Below are positions 54,380-63,416 of a DNA stretch of 64,000 bases, piece after piece. The stretch covers positions 2,852,001 through 2,916,000 of the forward strand of contig NZ_CP044222.1 in NCBI RefSeq assembly GCF_008727795.1, given 5' to 3'. Below the pieces are notes generated by a model that worked only from the letters and a program-made list of their open reading frames with translations, searched no databases and was not told where the DNA came from. Each line of letters starts with the position of its first letter. The first letter of the stretch is position 1. Source of the DNA: Nitrincola iocasae. GTDB taxonomy: Bacteria > Pseudomonadota > Gammaproteobacteria > Pseudomonadales > Balneatricaceae. A program made the position numbers and the translations under genes.

Positions 54380-54489
54380 GTTTCGTATTGAGCGGCGCAT
54401 TTTAACAGACTAACTGCAAAGCACAAGAGGAATGCCGTCAAAGATAGGTTATAATCCGTTTTTTCTGAACAGAGCCAACTGGATAGACT

Positions 54490-54837
54490 ATGGACGCCGT
54501 TGTTTTTTTTAAATGCCTGAGTGATTCAACTCGCCTGCGCATCATTAATCTGCTGCAGCAGCGCGGTGAGCTGTGCGTGTGTGAGCTGATGACAGCGTTA
54601 CAGGAATCACAACCCAAAGTCTCACGCCATCTGGCTCAGTTGCGTAATTGTGGGCTGCTTAAAGATCAGCGCCGTGGGCAATGGGTTTACTATCGGATTA
54701 ACCCGGCCCTGCCTGCCTGGACGGCGGATGTATTGAATGCTTCCTGCCAGGGAGAGAGCCAGCAACTGGCATCTGACCAGCAGAATTTGCTCAATCAGCA
54801 GAGCACTGACCCTTGTGGACAACCTGATACCCTGTAA
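54490..54837 (+). CDS. ArsR family metal(loid)-sensing repressor
   Basis: 115 residues, ATG 54490. The winged helix is clear (CLSDSTRLRIINLL; PKVSRHLAQLRNCGLLKDQRRGQWVYYRI), and the ELCVCEL segment at the start of the DNA-binding helix supplies the As(III)/Sb(III) Cys pair of classical ArsR. The downstream gene is a Ca/Na exchanger rather than ArsB, so the target is uncertain. The spacing of 46 bp to the antiporter suggests co-transcription. Confidence 0.88.
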   Translation: MDAVVFFKCLSDSTRLRIINLLQQRGELCVCELMTALQESQPKVSRHLAQLRNCGLLKDQRRGQWVYYRINPALPAWTADVLNASCQGESQQLASDQQNLLNQQSTDPCGQPDTL

Positions 54838-54883
54838 CATCAATCCTTTTTTACATTAATGTAACGCTTTGGAGCCCTATTCC

Positions 54884-55870
54884 ATGCTGATACCGATTGT
54901 TGCAATTTTGTTCGGTCTGGCGCTGCTTGTCTGGAGTGCTGACCGCTTTATCGATGGCGCGGCTGCGACAGCACGCTATGCCGGTATGCCGCCGTTATTG
55001 ATCGGGATGGTTATTATAGGTTTTGGCACCTCGGCGCCTGAGTTATTCATTTCAGCCTTGTCAGCCTCGCAGGGTAATCCGGGCCTGGCGCTGGGTAATG
55101 CTTATGGTTCCAATATCGCCAATATCGGTCTGATTCTTGGGCTCACCGCGTTACTCAGCCCGATTGCAGTCAATGCATCGGTATTACGTAAAGAACTCCC
55201 CATACTGGCAGGCATTACACTGTTATCCGGCTTATTGCTGTTAAATGGTCAGATTTCTCGTCTGGATGCCGGCATTATGCTGATTGTATTTGCGCTGATT
55301 ATGGGCTGGAGCCTTCGCGAAGGGTTCAAAGGCCGTGCAGAGCCCATTATCGGGACGACAGAAGTCGAGGATGTTGCCGGTCAAATGACGCTGAAACAGG
55401 CTATATTCTGGCTGCTACTGGGTTTAATTCTACTAATGGTCAGTTCGCGCATTCTGGTGTGGGGCGCGGTTGATATTGCTACATCATTGGGTGTAAGCGA
55501 TCTGATTATTGGTCTGACCATTGTCGCTGTCGGTACGTCTCTACCCGAGCTGGCGTCAGCTTTCGCCTCTATCCGTAAAGGGGAGCATGATCTGGCACTG
55601 GGTAATGTGATCGGCTCAAACCTGTTCAATACTCTCGCGGTTGTCGGTCTTGCCGGTATGATACACCCATTAGATGTTGACCCGGCGTTACTCTCGCGGG
55701 ACTGGCCGGTGATGGCGGCGCTCACCTTTGCACTGTTTGTGATGGGTTATGGTTTCAGAGGCAGGATTGGACGTATTAACCGGGTCGAAGGTGCGGCGTT
55801 AATACTGGTGTTCATCAGTTATACCGGCTACCTGCTGTACAGTATTTCAGCAGCCGCTCCACAGGGGTAA
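54884..55870 (+). CDS. YrbG-type calcium/sodium antiporter
   Basis: 328 residues from ATG 54884 (GGAG 9 bp upstream). Two inverted repeats of the CaCA family are visible: IGFGTSAPELFISALSASQGNPGLALGNAYGSN and VGTSLPELASAFASIRKGEHDLALGNVIGSN. About ten membrane helices. Such proteins exchange Ca2+ for Na+ or H+. Downstream of an arsR gene, co-directional. Confidence 0.92.
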   Translation: MLIPIVAILFGLALLVWSADRFIDGAAATARYAGMPPLLIGMVIIGFGTSAPELFISALSASQGNPGLALGNAYGSNIANIGLILGLTALLSPIAVNASVLRKELPILAGITLLSGLLLLNGQISRLDAGIMLIVFALIMGWSLREGFKGRAEPIIGTTEVEDVAGQMTLKQAIFWLLLGLILLMVSSRILVWGAVDIATSLGVSDLIIGLTIVAVGTSLPELASAFASIRKGEHDLALGNVIGSNLFNTLAVVGLAGMIHPLDVDPALLSRDWPVMAALTFALFVMGYGFRGRIGRINRVEGAALILVFISYTGYLLYSISAAAPQG

Positions 55871-55881
55871 ACCGCAAACAA

Positions 55882-58725
55882 TCAGGCAGCGTGCAAGGAC
55901 AGCAATTCCTGTTCCGGAACAGGACGTCCCAGCAGAAAACCTTGCACGCTGTCACAGCCCTGCGCTTTCAGGAAAGCCAGTTGCGCTTCGGTTTCTACCC
56001 CTTCAGCTAGCACTTCGATATTCAGACTTTTACCCAGCGCAATCACAGTCAGAATGATCGCTTCATCTTTGGGATTGGTACCGATATCTCGGGTAAAGCT
56101 ATAGTCAATTTTCAGGCGATCCAGCGGTAGTTGCTTGAGACGATTGAGTGAAGAGTAACCGATACCAAAATCATCAATCGCCAGACGATAGCCCGCTTGA
56201 CGCAGGCTGTTGAGCTGTTCTATAGCGTAATCCGGATCTTGCATAATCAGGCTTTCGGTAATTTCCAGCTCAATTTGACTGCGCGCTATACCGAAACGCG
56301 CCAGAATGGCATTAATATGTTCAATGAAGTCTGCTTCCAGCAGCTGTTTGGGCGAAATATTGATCGCCACAGGAGGCACCATCTTGCCTTGCTCCTGCCA
56401 GACCAGAATCTGCTCGCAGGCCAATTCAATCACCTGCCAGCCCAGGGGGATAATCAGGTTTGTCTCTTCTGCCAGTGGAATAAACTCACCGGGTGGCATC
56501 ATGCCTTTTTCCGGATGCTGCCAGCGCACTAATACTTCCAAACCACATAGATCACCGCTTTTCAGTGAAAACTGTGGTTGATAATGCAAGAGCAACTGGC
56601 GGGTATTCAGCGCAATGCGTAAATCCTGTTCCAATTGAAATGACAGTACTGCCTGAGTTGTCAGTTGACTGCTGTAGAGCTCATAGCAGTTTTTACCCTG
56701 GGCCTTGGCTTTATACATGGCGGTATCGGCATGTTTGATCAGCGTATCCAGGTCCTGTCCGTGTTCAGGAAAATGACTGATGCCGATGCTGGCCGTCATC
56801 TGCAGTTTGTGGCCATCAATCTGCAAGGGAATAGTACATAGATTCAAAAACCGTTCGGCTTCCTGCTCAGCACGCAATGCTTCGCCAGTGACCAGTAAAA
56901 TAAACTCATCACCGCCGGTACGAAACAGCTCACAACCATTGACCAGTCGACGATTAAGATTATTCGCCATGCCTTTTAACAACTGATCACCAACCTGATG
57001 TCCCAGACTGTCATTGATCATTTTAAATCTGTCCAGGTCAATGAACAGTAAGCTGAAGCTATGCTCAGACACATCATGAATCCGCTGGCTGACTCTCTCC
57101 ATCAGCATGTAGCGGTTAGGCAAACCTGTTAAAACATCATGTCGGGCCTGATGTGCCAGGGTTCGTGTTTGTTTATGAACCAGGTCCATTAGCAGCCGCT
57201 CACGATCGTGCATACTCAGTACTAGCAAGGCCCCCATACAGCCCACCACTACCAACAGGGTTTGCATCAATTGCGCATCGCTGGCTGGACTCATCGCCAG
57301 ATAGTCGGGGCCTGCTTCTGCATACACATCCCAGGTTTGCTGTGCGATAGAGATCTGAAAGTGATCATTGAACAGTGACCGGGATGGCTGGCTCGATGTT
57401 GTGGTAGTAAAAAAAGGAGACTGTGCACCTGACTCAAACAGCTTGAAATTGATATGCTCAATATCGGACATTTCCAGTGCCGCCGAAAACATCTTATCGA
57501 CGGTAAACACACCCACAACAAAACCGGTCAGCAGCATATTACCCATCAGCGGATTTTGCTGATCAGATAATATATATACCGGGTGCAAAATCAGCATGCC
57601 CGGTTCATCCGGTGCCTGGGTCAGATTCAGTATTTGTGTTGCAACCGGGCGCCCCTGCTCCTGCGCTGCAATGACCCAGCGTCGTCGATCCTCAATAGAT
57701 AGCAGATTAAAACCCAGCGCTGCACGATTGGCTTCTAGCGGCTCGACCATCTGTACCGGAATCAACGGATCATCAACACGTAAGGATTCACCATAGACAC
57801 GATAATCAGGCTCATTGAGTAGCTGCCGGGTAGACACTTCAAAGGTATCCAGTTCCTCCTTGGCAACAATCGGATCCCAGGAATAAGCCCGTACAGAGGG
57901 GTTATATTGCTGAATTTCAGCGACCATATCCCGAAACACATCTGGATCAGCACCCAAAGGCCCTGAAAATTCCTTACCCAGACGGGTCAAATCGGCAAGG
58001 TTATGCTGCACAACAGCTTGCACCTGCGCATCCAGCACTTTGACATCCTGCTCAAAACTACGCCGTAACTGCTGGTCCAAATGAGATAAAAAGATTTTAT
58101 TGATGACTAACACTGCAAGAATAACCAGAGCTAACTGTGCAGACAGACGCAACCGGCGTTTGGTATTTAACTGTACCTTCGACTCCAATAGCACGAGCAG
58201 CAAGGGGGTAACCAGAACAGCGCCAAAGGAATCACCCATCCACCAGCTCAACCAATCATTAAAGAAACCGGCACTGCCCTGAGTGTTCGCCATTTTATGC
58301 ACAGCAAAAGTACCAACCGTGGCATTCAGGGTACAGGTTAAAAAGCCGGCAAACAGAATAAATTTAACCAGACCGCGACCACTCTGAGGACGCAATGGAT
58401 GGGCATTGTATTTTTCGATCAGGTAAGCCGCTAACGCGGTCTGCAAAGTAGCACCAGAGGCAATAACAATCGCTACCAGCATAGCTTCGGGGTCAAAAAA
58501 TTCTTGCCACCCCAAGGGCAACCAAATATTGAACAACAAACTCCCGAGAAATACTCCCGGCAGGAATGGCAATCCAAAACGAATAACAATTGCCAGTCCG
58601 ATACCTGCAGGAATCCATAACGGAACAATCTGGTCATGCAAACCAGAATCAGCAACCAACACACCGGCGCCAGCATAAATAAATGCCAGCAGTATTAGAG
58701 CAGGAATGAAATATGAAATCCGCAA
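55882..58725 (-). CDS. MASE1-CHASE-GGDEF-EAL membrane protein
   Basis: 947 residues, ATG 58723-58725. An N-terminal MASE1 domain of about eight membrane helices (WIPAGIGLAIVIRFG; LSWWMGDSFGAVLVTPLLL) is followed by a periplasmic CHASE domain (SVRAYSWDPIVAKEEL) and another helix. GGDEF follows with FRTGGDEF; the RxxD inhibitory site is absent. EAL has LEVLVRWQHPE, IELEITES, IDDFGIGYSSL and AEGVET, so both catalytic motifs look intact. Net activity is unclear, though EAL often dominates in such hybrids. An IS30 element sits just upstream and may affect its promoter. Confidence 0.93.
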   Translation of the reverse strand: MRISYFIPALILLAFIYAGAGVLVADSGLHDQIVPLWIPAGIGLAIVIRFGLPFLPGVFLGSLLFNIWLPLGWQEFFDPEAMLVAIVIASGATLQTALAAYLIEKYNAHPLRPQSGRGLVKFILFAGFLTCTLNATVGTFAVHKMANTQGSAGFFNDWLSWWMGDSFGAVLVTPLLLVLLESKVQLNTKRRLRLSAQLALVILAVLVINKIFLSHLDQQLRRSFEQDVKVLDAQVQAVVQHNLADLTRLGKEFSGPLGADPDVFRDMVAEIQQYNPSVRAYSWDPIVAKEELDTFEVSTRQLLNEPDYRVYGESLRVDDPLIPVQMVEPLEANRAALGFNLLSIEDRRRWVIAAQEQGRPVATQILNLTQAPDEPGMLILHPVYILSDQQNPLMGNMLLTGFVVGVFTVDKMFSAALEMSDIEHINFKLFESGAQSPFFTTTTSSQPSRSLFNDHFQISIAQQTWDVYAEAGPDYLAMSPASDAQLMQTLLVVVGCMGALLVLSMHDRERLLMDLVHKQTRTLAHQARHDVLTGLPNRYMLMERVSQRIHDVSEHSFSLLFIDLDRFKMINDSLGHQVGDQLLKGMANNLNRRLVNGCELFRTGGDEFILLVTGEALRAEQEAERFLNLCTIPLQIDGHKLQMTASIGISHFPEHGQDLDTLIKHADTAMYKAKAQGKNCYELYSSQLTTQAVLSFQLEQDLRIALNTRQLLLHYQPQFSLKSGDLCGLEVLVRWQHPEKGMMPPGEFIPLAEETNLIIPLGWQVIELACEQILVWQEQGKMVPPVAINISPKQLLEADFIEHINAILARFGIARSQIELEITESLIMQDPDYAIEQLNSLRQAGYRLAIDDFGIGYSSLNRLKQLPLDRLKIDYSFTRDIGTNPKDEAIILTVIALGKSLNIEVLAEGVETEAQLAFLKAQGCDSVQGFLLGRPVPEQELLSLHAA

Positions 58726-58793
58726 AAAAGGTCCTCAAACTGCAGGGAACAAAAAACTTAAAGTACCTTGTATACGTGCAGAACCTGAATTCA

Positions 58794-59866
58794 ACTATTA
58801 ACTGCAACACCCGCTTATATTCTGTCGCAATTGCTCTTTAAAAATTACGTCTGGTTGAATGAAACCCAGTATTTTCCTGGGACGCAGGTTCAGCCTTACT
58901 TGAGCCTTTGCAATCAAGGCTTGGGTTACTGTCCGCAAATCCGTGCCCTTGGGTATGTATTGACGCAAGAGCCCATTTGCATTTTCGTTTGCGCCACGCT
59001 GATAAGACGCATAGGGGTCTGCAAAGTAAACATCAGTTTCCAGTTCACGAGCAATGCGTTCATGGTCAGCGAATTCTAAGCCGTTGTCGGCGGTAATGCT
59101 GTGAACCAAAGCTTTGAAAGGCTGTAGCATATCTATCGTTGCTTCAGCCACCGCATCGGCACGTTTACTAGTCACTTTCCTAACTAAATAAAAGCGGCTT
59201 TTTCGCTCTAAAATAGTTACGATAGCCCCCGTTCCTTGTTTGCCAATGACCGTGTCTATTTCCCAGTCTCCATAGCGGCCTCGATCATCAATAATCCCAG
59301 GCCTATCGTGTATTGAGCGCCTACCCAGGATACGGCCCCGCTGCTTGTGAAGCCGCTTTTTATAACGTTTCAACCGATGTCTCAGGTGGGTGAACAAGGT
59401 GCCACCCTCATTAAAATCAGCCAGTACATAGTTATAGATCCACTCGTGACTGACGGTGTAACCAATCCTGGTGCAAATAGCCGATATCTGCTCAGGACTC
59501 CAGTCAAGTTCGAGCATGAACTCAACGGCATTCCTTGTGTTCTCACATATTCGCTTAGCTTTTGGCTTTAAACGGCGAAATAATGAGCGCTGTTGAGCTC
59601 TATCGGGGTCATAGTGACCTGCTTCATTTTTGTTACGTCGCAACTCTCGATTGACGGTCGAAGGTGCAATGTTTAGCTTTCTTGCAATCTCTCGCTGCGA
59701 AAAATCCTGTGAGAGCAGCAAAGAAATCTGGTATCGTTGTCCCTCGGTCAGCTGCCGATAACTCATGTGTAGATCTCATTTTTTTTGGTCGAAAAATAAG
59801 GCTACCACATTTCGGTAGCTGGCCTCTCTCCGACCTGGCCCATCACATGAGTGTTGCGGTTATTAT
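58794..59866 (-). mobile_element. IS30 family insertion sequence
   Basis: About 1,073 bp with related ends: CTATTAACTGCAACAC at the left, and on the minus strand ATAATAACCGCAACAC at the right. CTGAATTCA directly abuts both sides (58785-58793 and 59867-59875) as a probable target duplication. It contains one intact IS30 transposase gene. The duplicated sequence is itself palindromic (TGAATTCA), as IS30-type elements often prefer. Confidence 0.85.
58798..59766 (-). CDS. IS30 family transposase
   Basis: 322 residues, ATG 59764-59766, intact. The N-terminal helix-turn-helix (LLSQDFSQREIARKLNIAPSTVNRELRRN) binds the IS ends. The DDE residues are visible: GDWEIDTVIG, SITADNGLEFADH and YQRGANENANGLLRQYIPKG. 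Length is normal for the family. Confidence 0.95.
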   Translation of the reverse strand: MSYRQLTEGQRYQISLLLSQDFSQREIARKLNIAPSTVNRELRRNKNEAGHYDPDRAQQRSLFRRLKPKAKRICENTRNAVEFMLELDWSPEQISAICTRIGYTVSHEWIYNYVLADFNEGGTLFTHLRHRLKRYKKRLHKQRGRILGRRSIHDRPGIIDDRGRYGDWEIDTVIGKQGTGAIVTILERKSRFYLVRKVTSKRADAVAEATIDMLQPFKALVHSITADNGLEFADHERIARELETDVYFADPYASYQRGANENANGLLRQYIPKGTDLRTVTQALIAKAQVRLNLRPRKILGFIQPDVIFKEQLRQNISGCCS

Positions 59867-60031
59867 CTGAATTCAGGGAATACTAACTGAACAACTCACA
59901 GATTCACAGAAAAAAAAACCGGTGTGAAAAACACAAGCGTTTTACTAAGGTTACCCTGATTGTAAATATTAACGTTTATCCTAAAAAAACAGCCATAGAA
60001 ATTAAAATCATTTACATTAGCCCAGGTAAAA

Positions 60032-62122
60032 CTAGCCGCTTTCGGCAAGTAACTGATAAAAATCTTCCAAGCTTAAAGGTTTATAAAAAAGATAGCCCTG
60101 TGCCTTTTTACAACCTAAATTCAACAGCATAGTTTGCTGCTCCAGGGTTTCAACCCCCTCAGCAATCACTTCCAATTCCAGACTTTCTGCCAGCGCTATC
60201 ACAGTTCTTACAATACTGGCCGCCACTTTATCGTTGGTCATATCAATTACAAAAGCTCGGTCTATCTTTAGCGTGGAGAGGGGTAACTTGCGCAAATACG
60301 ACAGACTGGAATAACCTGTACCAAAGTCATCCAACGCCACATTAAAACCAGCCTCACGAAGCTGCTTTAATGCATCTATGACCGCTTCTTCGCGAGACAT
60401 TAATCCCGTTTCAGTCACTTCAAACTCAAACAAGCCCGGGTCCAACCCAAATTTTTTGACCGGGTCCATCAAGTGTTTGGCAAATCCGGGCCGTTCGAGT
60501 TCATAGACAGACAGATTGATTGCCACTGGCAGAACTTTTAGGCCTGAGCATTTCATCATTTCCAGTTGGCGACAGGTTTCCTGCATAACCCAGTTCCCCA
60601 ACTCGGCAATCAGCCCGGAACGTTCAGCAATAGGAATAAATACCGCTGGTGAAATAAATCCCAATACTGGATGACGCCAGCGAACCAGTACTTCGACAGC
60701 AAAAACCTCTCCGGTCTCCAGCAACACTTTTGGCTGAAAATTAAGACTCAGCGCATTACCCAGTACGGCTTCTCTAAGTGCCTGTTCAAGCACCAGACGG
60801 TCTCGCGCCTGGTGGCTCATGTCCTGATTATAAAAGCAGAAAGTGTTGCGTCCGGCGGCTTTGGCTTCCTGCAAGGCGGTGCGCGCACAACGCAGCAGGT
60901 CTTCAACGTTATCAGCATCATCTGGGTAGAATGAGATCCCTATTGAAGGGTTCATATACAGGGTTTCGCCCCCCAGTATAAAGGGTGCCTGTAATTGCAG
61001 TTTCAAATCAAAGGCCATTTGACTGATGTCCAGCATCTGGCGCACATCGGCCACCACCAGGCCAAACTCATCGGCGCCCAGTCGTACCAGTGAATCTCTT
61101 CGGGAGATCAATTCTTTCAAACGATCGCCTGCCTGCTTAATCAAGCGATCGCTACAGGCATGACCAAGGCTGTCATTGATTAACTGGATCTCACCCAGAT
61201 CAATTTTAATCACCGCCATTTTGGTATGTGACCCGAACCCACTGCGAATCCCCTGTTCGATGCGATCTCGAAACTGGCTGCGATTACCCAGACCAGTCAG
61301 CGGGTCATGATTAACCAGGTACTCAATTTCTGCTTCGCGCGCACGTAGCTCCGACAAATCATGAAATACCGCTACGTAGTATTCGGTTTCATCCTGGCTG
61401 TTCTTCAAACAGTTAATTGATAACCACTGTAAATATACACTGCCATCCTTGCGACGATTCCAGATTTCGCCTTGCCAGCTTCCGTTCAGCGCGACTTCAG
61501 CCCAAAGTTTTTCATAAAAAGCCGCATCATGATGATTGGAACGCAGTAGACGAGGGGTTTTACCAAGAACCTCTTCGGGGCTGTAGCCGGTTATCTCTGT
61601 AAAGGCTGGATTCACCTGAAAAATGCGTGCTGAGGCATCAGTCACAAAAATGCCTTCAATGGTATTATCAAATACTCGTTTAGCCAGGCGCTGTTGAATT
61701 TCTAATGCATTCTGTTCACGTAGATCTTTAGCCAGGCCTGTAATCGAGGCGACCTTGCCATCACTATCAAGGTGCGATATTACCGTAAGATACACCGGTA
61801 TTGGCTGATGATTTAAATCCCTGAACTCAATATCACCTTTCCAGCAGGTTGTATCTTTCAGCAAGGCCGGAAACACATGCTCTCGGAGGAATTCATATAC
61901 TTTAGGCGAATGAAGATCAGCAACGTAGAGAGGCTCAGATGTCAGGTCTCTTTCCAGTGATACTCCCAGCAAGTGTCTGCCAGACTGGTTCAAAAACAGC
62001 AGACGCTCATCCAATGACACGGTGATTATCATTTCATTAGCAGCATCAAGGATGTAACCTTGCTGTTTTAACAACTGCAGTTGCTGAGGGGTTCGAGCAA
62101 GCCGTTCATCAGTATATATCAT
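60032..62122 (-). CDS. PAS-PAS-GGDEF*-EAL protein, probably a phosphodiesterase
   Basis: 696 residues, ATG 62120-62122; no membrane segment. Two PAS domains (about residues 20-140 and 150-270; the second FVTDASARIFQVNPAFTEITGYS) precede a GGDEF domain whose motif is altered to RLGADEF and whose inhibitory site is SRRD. EAL is intact (VEVLVRWRHP, FEVTETGL, DDFGTGYSSLSYL, AEGVET). The likely net activity is c-di-GMP hydrolysis with the GADEF domain regulatory. It is 64 bp downstream of the EAL-HDOD gene and probably in the same operon. Confidence 0.9.
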   Translation of the reverse strand: MIYTDERLARTPQQLQLLKQQGYILDAANEMIITVSLDERLLFLNQSGRHLLGVSLERDLTSEPLYVADLHSPKVYEFLREHVFPALLKDTTCWKGDIEFRDLNHQPIPVYLTVISHLDSDGKVASITGLAKDLREQNALEIQQRLAKRVFDNTIEGIFVTDASARIFQVNPAFTEITGYSPEEVLGKTPRLLRSNHHDAAFYEKLWAEVALNGSWQGEIWNRRKDGSVYLQWLSINCLKNSQDETEYYVAVFHDLSELRAREAEIEYLVNHDPLTGLGNRSQFRDRIEQGIRSGFGSHTKMAVIKIDLGEIQLINDSLGHACSDRLIKQAGDRLKELISRRDSLVRLGADEFGLVVADVRQMLDISQMAFDLKLQLQAPFILGGETLYMNPSIGISFYPDDADNVEDLLRCARTALQEAKAAGRNTFCFYNQDMSHQARDRLVLEQALREAVLGNALSLNFQPKVLLETGEVFAVEVLVRWRHPVLGFISPAVFIPIAERSGLIAELGNWVMQETCRQLEMMKCSGLKVLPVAINLSVYELERPGFAKHLMDPVKKFGLDPGLFEFEVTETGLMSREEAVIDALKQLREAGFNVALDDFGTGYSSLSYLRKLPLSTLKIDRAFVIDMTNDKVAASIVRTVIALAESLELEVIAEGVETLEQQTMLLNLGCKKAQGYLFYKPLSLEDFYQLLAESG

Positions 62123-62186
62123 TGATATGTATTCAGACTCTATGAGATCTATTGGTTATACTGCAGCATAAGATCACGTATCAGTG

Positions 62187-63413
62187 CTAGTCTTGTGTTA
62201 ATGACATCATTTCCTGAGCCCAGGCTACACTGGCCAGATACTCGCGATTCAATGCCTCCACAAGTTTTAACGATCGGCGCTCCATGCGTGCACTTTCAAA
62301 TGACTCAATAACTTTCATTATTTTACCAAGATCTCCCGTATGTTGCAGTAATGCCTCGGTTATTTGGCTATCCAAACCAGATTCTGCCAGCAACACAGAG
62401 CGCTCAGACCCTTCCAGTTGATGCATCAAAGAGAATAGACCACAGGTAAAGGCTATCTCTGGATCGACATCGTTTACCCGGGTAGCGAGACGTTTTGCCA
62501 ACGAAGCTCTAATAAGCAGTTTGAACACCAATAACCGCTTAACGGGTTCATTATTGGCCAGCAACAGTGTGGCGACCAGTGCGCGCATTTTTTCAAACCC
62601 CATCAGCATGATCGCCTGACTGACGCTGCTGATGGTATTCATGCGCCGATCCGATGCCGAGTTAACCCGTTTGAAAAGCAAAGTACATAAATGTGGGTCC
62701 TGTACTATCAAGGATTGAAGGTGCCCTATATCAACCTCTTGCGCATATAACTCTCTGATAAGACGCATATCGGCCGCACGATTACCCTGTCGTTTTATAG
62801 CGGCTTGAGTCTGAAATTGCTCGGGAATAGCATAGAAATAGCCTTGCAATAAATCGAACCCCAGCGCAACCGAGTTATTCAGGGCCTCTGAGTTTTCAAT
62901 AAATGCAGCCAGAAGGATTAAGTTATGTGACCGGAAGTATTCGATGCTGTCAAAGGCCTGCTCTGTACGTACATCCACTTTTACAATGTCGATCAGATCC
63001 GCCAGCTTATCACCGACACTTAAAATGGTCTCGGCCGAAGCAGCTACCCGGTATCCCAAGGCTTTTGCACTCTCGATATGCTGCCAGAGCTGTGTGTCAA
63101 TTTCACAATCAGGTAGTTCAATCACCACCTGATCAGCAGGTAATGGCATTAAATCAGGTTGCGCCAGCCACTCAACTGACACGTTCAGAAATAACTGCCG
63201 CTCCCCAACCAGGGCATGCAGTCCTATTTCATAAAAGGCTGTGCTACAGGCTCTTGCCGTGGCAACCAAGGGGTCGGTGATGTCCGCTTTTAATGCTCCA
63301 CCATAAGCACGATAAAGCAGCTCATCACCTACATGCTTAAACTCTGCATCGCATATAGGCTGTAAAGCTATGCAATAACGTCCATCGGCAGTTAAATCAT
63401 TATGATCAAGCAT
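62187..63413 (-). CDS. EAL-HDOD (YuxH family) signalling protein
   Basis: 408 residues, ATG 63411-63413. The N-terminal EAL-like domain is degenerate: the EAL triplet reads ELL (GDELLYRAYGG), and the normal DDFG is replaced by AASAETIL, so it should bind rather than cut c-di-GMP. The C-terminal HDOD domain is clear (VKRLLVFKLLIRASLAKRLATRV; AFTCGLFSLMHQLEG). YuxH-type proteins act as c-di-GMP effectors. Only 3 bp separate it from the hybrid kinase stop codon, so the two are one transcription unit. Confidence 0.88.
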   Translation of the reverse strand: MLDHNDLTADGRYCIALQPICDAEFKHVGDELLYRAYGGALKADITDPLVATARACSTAFYEIGLHALVGERQLFLNVSVEWLAQPDLMPLPADQVVIELPDCEIDTQLWQHIESAKALGYRVAASAETILSVGDKLADLIDIVKVDVRTEQAFDSIEYFRSHNLILLAAFIENSEALNNSVALGFDLLQGYFYAIPEQFQTQAAIKRQGNRAADMRLIRELYAQEVDIGHLQSLIVQDPHLCTLLFKRVNSASDRRMNTISSVSQAIMLMGFEKMRALVATLLLANNEPVKRLLVFKLLIRASLAKRLATRVNDVDPEIAFTCGLFSLMHQLEGSERSVLLAESGLDSQITEALLQHTGDLGKIMKVIESFESARMERRSLKLVEALNREYLASVAWAQEMMSLTQD

Positions 63414-63416
63414 AGG

